Assembly: GCF_901000735.1 (NCBI RefSeq)
Contig: NC_081545.1
Span: 36,139,634-36,203,633 of the forward strand
DNA from: Corylus avellana
Lineage: Eukaryota > Streptophyta > Magnoliopsida > Fagales > Betulaceae
Reading direction: 5' to 3'
Length of the DNA stretch: 64,000 bases
Shown here: positions 61,980 through 64,000 of the stretch, piece by piece
Layout: each line of letters starts with the position of its first letter
Numbering within the stretch: position 1 is the first letter of the stretch
Notes under the pieces: model-generated
The model's input: only the letters and a program-made list of their open reading frames with translations
What the model was told of the DNA's origin: nothing
Database searches by the model: none
Program-made: the position numbers and the translations under genes

Positions 61980-62894
61980 CTAGTGATTCATCTGTGAGGA
62001 CTGCAATGGCTGCCTTGGCCACACTGCTGTAATTGGCAAAGCTTCATGAAGGGGCGTTGGGGGCCAGACCCCTGCTTGACCGGAAAAAAAGCTATCACCC
62101 AAATTGGTCTCCAGAATTCCTCCTGAAGGCCAAGAAGTAGTGCTAGAATTACTACTCCATCCACCTTCAGAGTAATCACCCAGTGGCCGACTATTATCTG
62201 TGCTGGCGATAGTAAAATCTGTTTGATCATCAGGGGCCATCAACATTGCCATGTAGGAAGAGTAATCAGTGACTGGTAAAAGAGCCAGCGATGGATGGTA
62301 GACATCATTGAAGCCAGGAAAGTCAGATCTTTCTTCATGTTTCATGTTAGAACTTTTGATCCCATCCAAATCATTGAAGTCAGGCAAATCAATGCTTAAT
62401 GGGCTAAGTTCTTCGGCTCCTAATTCAAAATTCTGAACTGATTTTCCTTTTAGGAATCGGATTCTTTCCTCCACAGTCAGTATCTTGGAGTTCAAGTTTC
62501 TCATCAAAATTTGAAGTTCCTCCAGTGAAAGCTTGTGCAATTGATTGTCCAGAAAGTGCCATGGCTGCTGCTTCTCCTTCTTGTCCATGGTTTCCAAAAT
62601 CCCTGAGAGATTTAGCTTCTGCAAACAACCGCTGCTACCTTCCTTGTACTTCATGATAACTGCTTCGGCCTTTTTCCTGTCTTCTGGCCACACATCGACC
62701 GTCCCATCAGGCCCAAAACAGACCACGCAGACTGGGATGCCACACAACACAGCGAGTTCCTCGGCTTTCTTCTTCAGAGTAGGAACTCTCTTCATGAATG
62801 TCTTTCTTCGTGAGTTCCCATCTTCAATGAATTCCCTGGCTCGCTTTTGTGGTTTTCTGGTTTGTTTCGACAGGTTTGGTTGTGACTTTTCCAT
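61980..62894 (-). CDS. Type I MADS-box protein (M-gamma-like)
   Basis: A single-exon gene encoding 304 residues, as usual for type I MADS genes. Residues about 18-80 are a MADS domain with the M-gamma features: RRKTFMKRVPTLKKKAEELAVLCGI, then VCVVCFGPDGTVDVWPE, and KAEAVIMKYK. The typical opening of the domain (MxRxK...IxN) is replaced by KRAREFIEDGNS, and a Lys-rich lead (MEKSQPNLSKQTRKPQK) comes first. Behind the domain is a coiled-coil-like part (LSLEELQILMRNLNSKILTVEERIRFL), then a Ser/Thr/Pro-rich tail. Related Arabidopsis proteins (AGL80 group) act in the female gametophyte and endosperm. I infer a similar DNA-binding role. Subfamily is moderately sure. Confidence 0.88.
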   Translation of the reverse strand: MEKSQPNLSKQTRKPQKRAREFIEDGNSRRKTFMKRVPTLKKKAEELAVLCGIPVCVVCFGPDGTVDVWPEDRKKAEAVIMKYKEGSSGCLQKLNLSGILETMDKKEKQQPWHFLDNQLHKLSLEELQILMRNLNSKILTVEERIRFLKGKSVQNFELGAEELSPLSIDLPDFNDLDGIKSSNMKHEERSDFPGFNDVYHPSLALLPVTDYSSYMAMLMAPDDQTDFTIASTDNSRPLGDYSEGGWSSNSSTTSWPSGGILETNLGDSFFSGQAGVWPPTPLHEALPITAVWPRQPLQSSQMNH

Positions 62895-63318
62895 GGTCTT
62901 GTCTCAGACAGAAAACGTTCAAACAAGAGTTTTTGTGAGAGTTACCAAAACTTTGAAAACGTTCAGACAAGAGTCCGTCCGAGGGAGAGTCCTATAAACT
63001 TGGGATTTATGCGGAGGAAAAGAAGGGTTCAGTTTTCCTGCTACCACTGGGACATAAGACTCCTCTTCCCTTGCGGTCGGCGGATTTCTCAACAATTGCT
63101 CCCTCCCTCTTCCTCGGTGGTATAGCTTGGGCTTCGTATTGGGCTTGCGTTTGGGATTCCCTCTGCCTCTAGCGGAAGTTCTGGTTTAACGGATGTGATG
63201 ATGGGCCGTCTTCGCCGCTTAAGAACCAGCCCGAAACATCTGGGGAGAACAATTAAAATTAACGGAAATTTGACACTTTGGAGGCCGGCATATATACCTC
63301 AATGAGTATGATAGGTCA

Positions 63319-63454
63319 CTCTGGGGCAAGTGTAGAACTCTTTTGCCCCAGACAATTCTGAGTTTGGGGCCCATTTAACCCAGCTGAATGGGTTCTACTT
63401 GCCCCAGACAGTTCTGAGTTTGGGGCCCATTTACCCCGGCTGAATGGGTTCTAC
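63319..63454. repeat. 56-bp tandem duplication with an inverted arm
   Basis: Copy 1 (63343-63398) and copy 2 (63399-63454) are nearly identical and abut with no spacer; each begins TTGCCCCAGACA and ends TGAATGGGTTCTAC. Just left, at 63319-63337, TCTGGGGCAAGTGTAGAAC is the near reverse complement of the copy junction GTTCTACTTGCCCCAGA, so the region can also fold back. Confidence 0.9.
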
Positions 63455-63477
63455 TTTTACACCTGTTCTTGTCTGCA

Positions 63478-63478
63478 T

Positions 63479-63509
<31 letters not shown>

Positions 63510-63510
63510 G
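63478..63510. repeat. Compound microsatellite (TG)n(TA)n
   Basis: A TG run passes directly into a TA run of about 11 units. It lies in the MADS upstream region, and length polymorphism is likely. Confidence 0.85.
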
Positions 63511-64000
63511 AAGTTATTTCTCCTTTTCTACCAACTTTTGAGATGCCAAACAATAATGTAAAATAATGTTGAATTAAGAACATTTTTTTTTTTTTTTTTA
63601 AAGAACACTCATTCAATCAAAAGAGATTACAACAGATTAATAAATACAACTTAATCTGAAATATTCAATTCAAACAGACCTGTAGCACTTCAATGAATTG
63701 GTAAGAAACCAGAAAAGTGAAAAGCATTAGTAAATACAGCCGATTAAAGTTGCGGCGCTCTATAATGGATAAAACCATCTGGAGTAATAAAACAAGTTTT
63801 TTGTGAAGATTTAGCAAAAAACAAACAGTAAAAAAATGGTTTTTTTTGCAGACACCGAGTCTGAGACCCAACTAATTGAGGTTATTATTAAAAACTCAAT
63901 CTAGACATACCACTTACTCTAACACCTCAATAAATTATAAAAAGACCCAACAGGAAAAAAAAAAAAAAAAAAAATATGGTCGTTCCTTGTGAAATGAAAT

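Larger units (their letters stand above)
62895..64000. other. Upstream region of MADS gene
   Basis: The first 100-150 bp are the MADS 5' leader (it contains a repeated GTTCAGACAAGAGT-like block at 62908-62923 and 62960-62972). Beyond it lie a 56-bp tandem duplication with an inverted arm (separate entry), a (TG)n(TA)n run at 63478-63510, a poly-T at 63583-63600 and A-rich DNA. No gene is seen. Confidence 0.5.

Overview
The window is nuclear DNA of a flowering plant. Genes have GT-AG introns, the spacers are AT-rich and full of homopolymer and dinucleotide runs, and the gene products are plant-specific: an auxin receptor, FUS3, a DYW-type PPR protein, a type I MADS protein and a CYSTM protein. 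Protein similarity fits a core eudicot, probably a woody rosid. I cannot name the species.

I support twelve protein-coding genes. From left to right they are: a CYSTM small membrane protein (+, 1068-2380); an AFB2/AFB3-type auxin receptor (-, 3938-6802) carrying the miR393 target site; an acidic CHZ-like nuclear protein (-, 19250-19840); serine palmitoyltransferase subunit LCB2 (+, 21632-26122); the B3 seed regulator FUS3 (+, 28878-31501); V-ATPase subunit C (+, 34220-38335); a mitochondrial phosphate carrier (-, 40088-42876); a DYW-class PPR protein (-, 44651-46794); a small GPI/AGP-like secreted protein (-, 47529-47876); a histidine-phosphatase (phosphoglycerate mutase-like) protein (-, 49624-53062); a short-chain dehydrogenase with a probable mitochondrial presequence (+, 58451-61120); and a type I MADS-box protein (-, 61980-62894). 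For the spliced genes I rebuilt the exons by hand. In every case the frames close, and totals match the usual family lengths (AFB2-like 572 aa, LCB2 489 aa, FUS3 307 aa, VHA-C 376 aa, phosphate carrier 376 aa).

The genes do not form an operon-like unit. However, the order AFB2 - FUS3 - PPR - phosphoglycerate mutase-like - SDR is, from memory, the Arabidopsis chromosome 3 order around At3g26760-At3g26810, read in reverse. The other genes are interspersed. This points to an old, conserved neighbourhood.

The gene-poor parts are 7.3-19.2 kb and 53-58.4 kb. They hold decayed sequence and small mobile elements. The clearest is a complete miniature LTR retrotransposon (TRIM) at 10018-10347 with two 118-bp LTRs, a Met-tRNA-type primer binding site, a purine tract and a 5-bp target duplication. 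A foldback MITE with arms of about 100 bp lies at about 57470-57830. Weaker MITE candidates, several local tandem duplications and a perfect 15-bp hairpin are also listed. I did not find tRNA or rRNA genes, intact autonomous transposons or a CRISPR-like array. The items most worth a second look are the TRIM, the DYW-to-DYL change in the PPR protein, the GC-AG intron of VHA-C, the altered catalytic motif of the mutase-like protein, and the three-unit repeat just upstream of FUS3.
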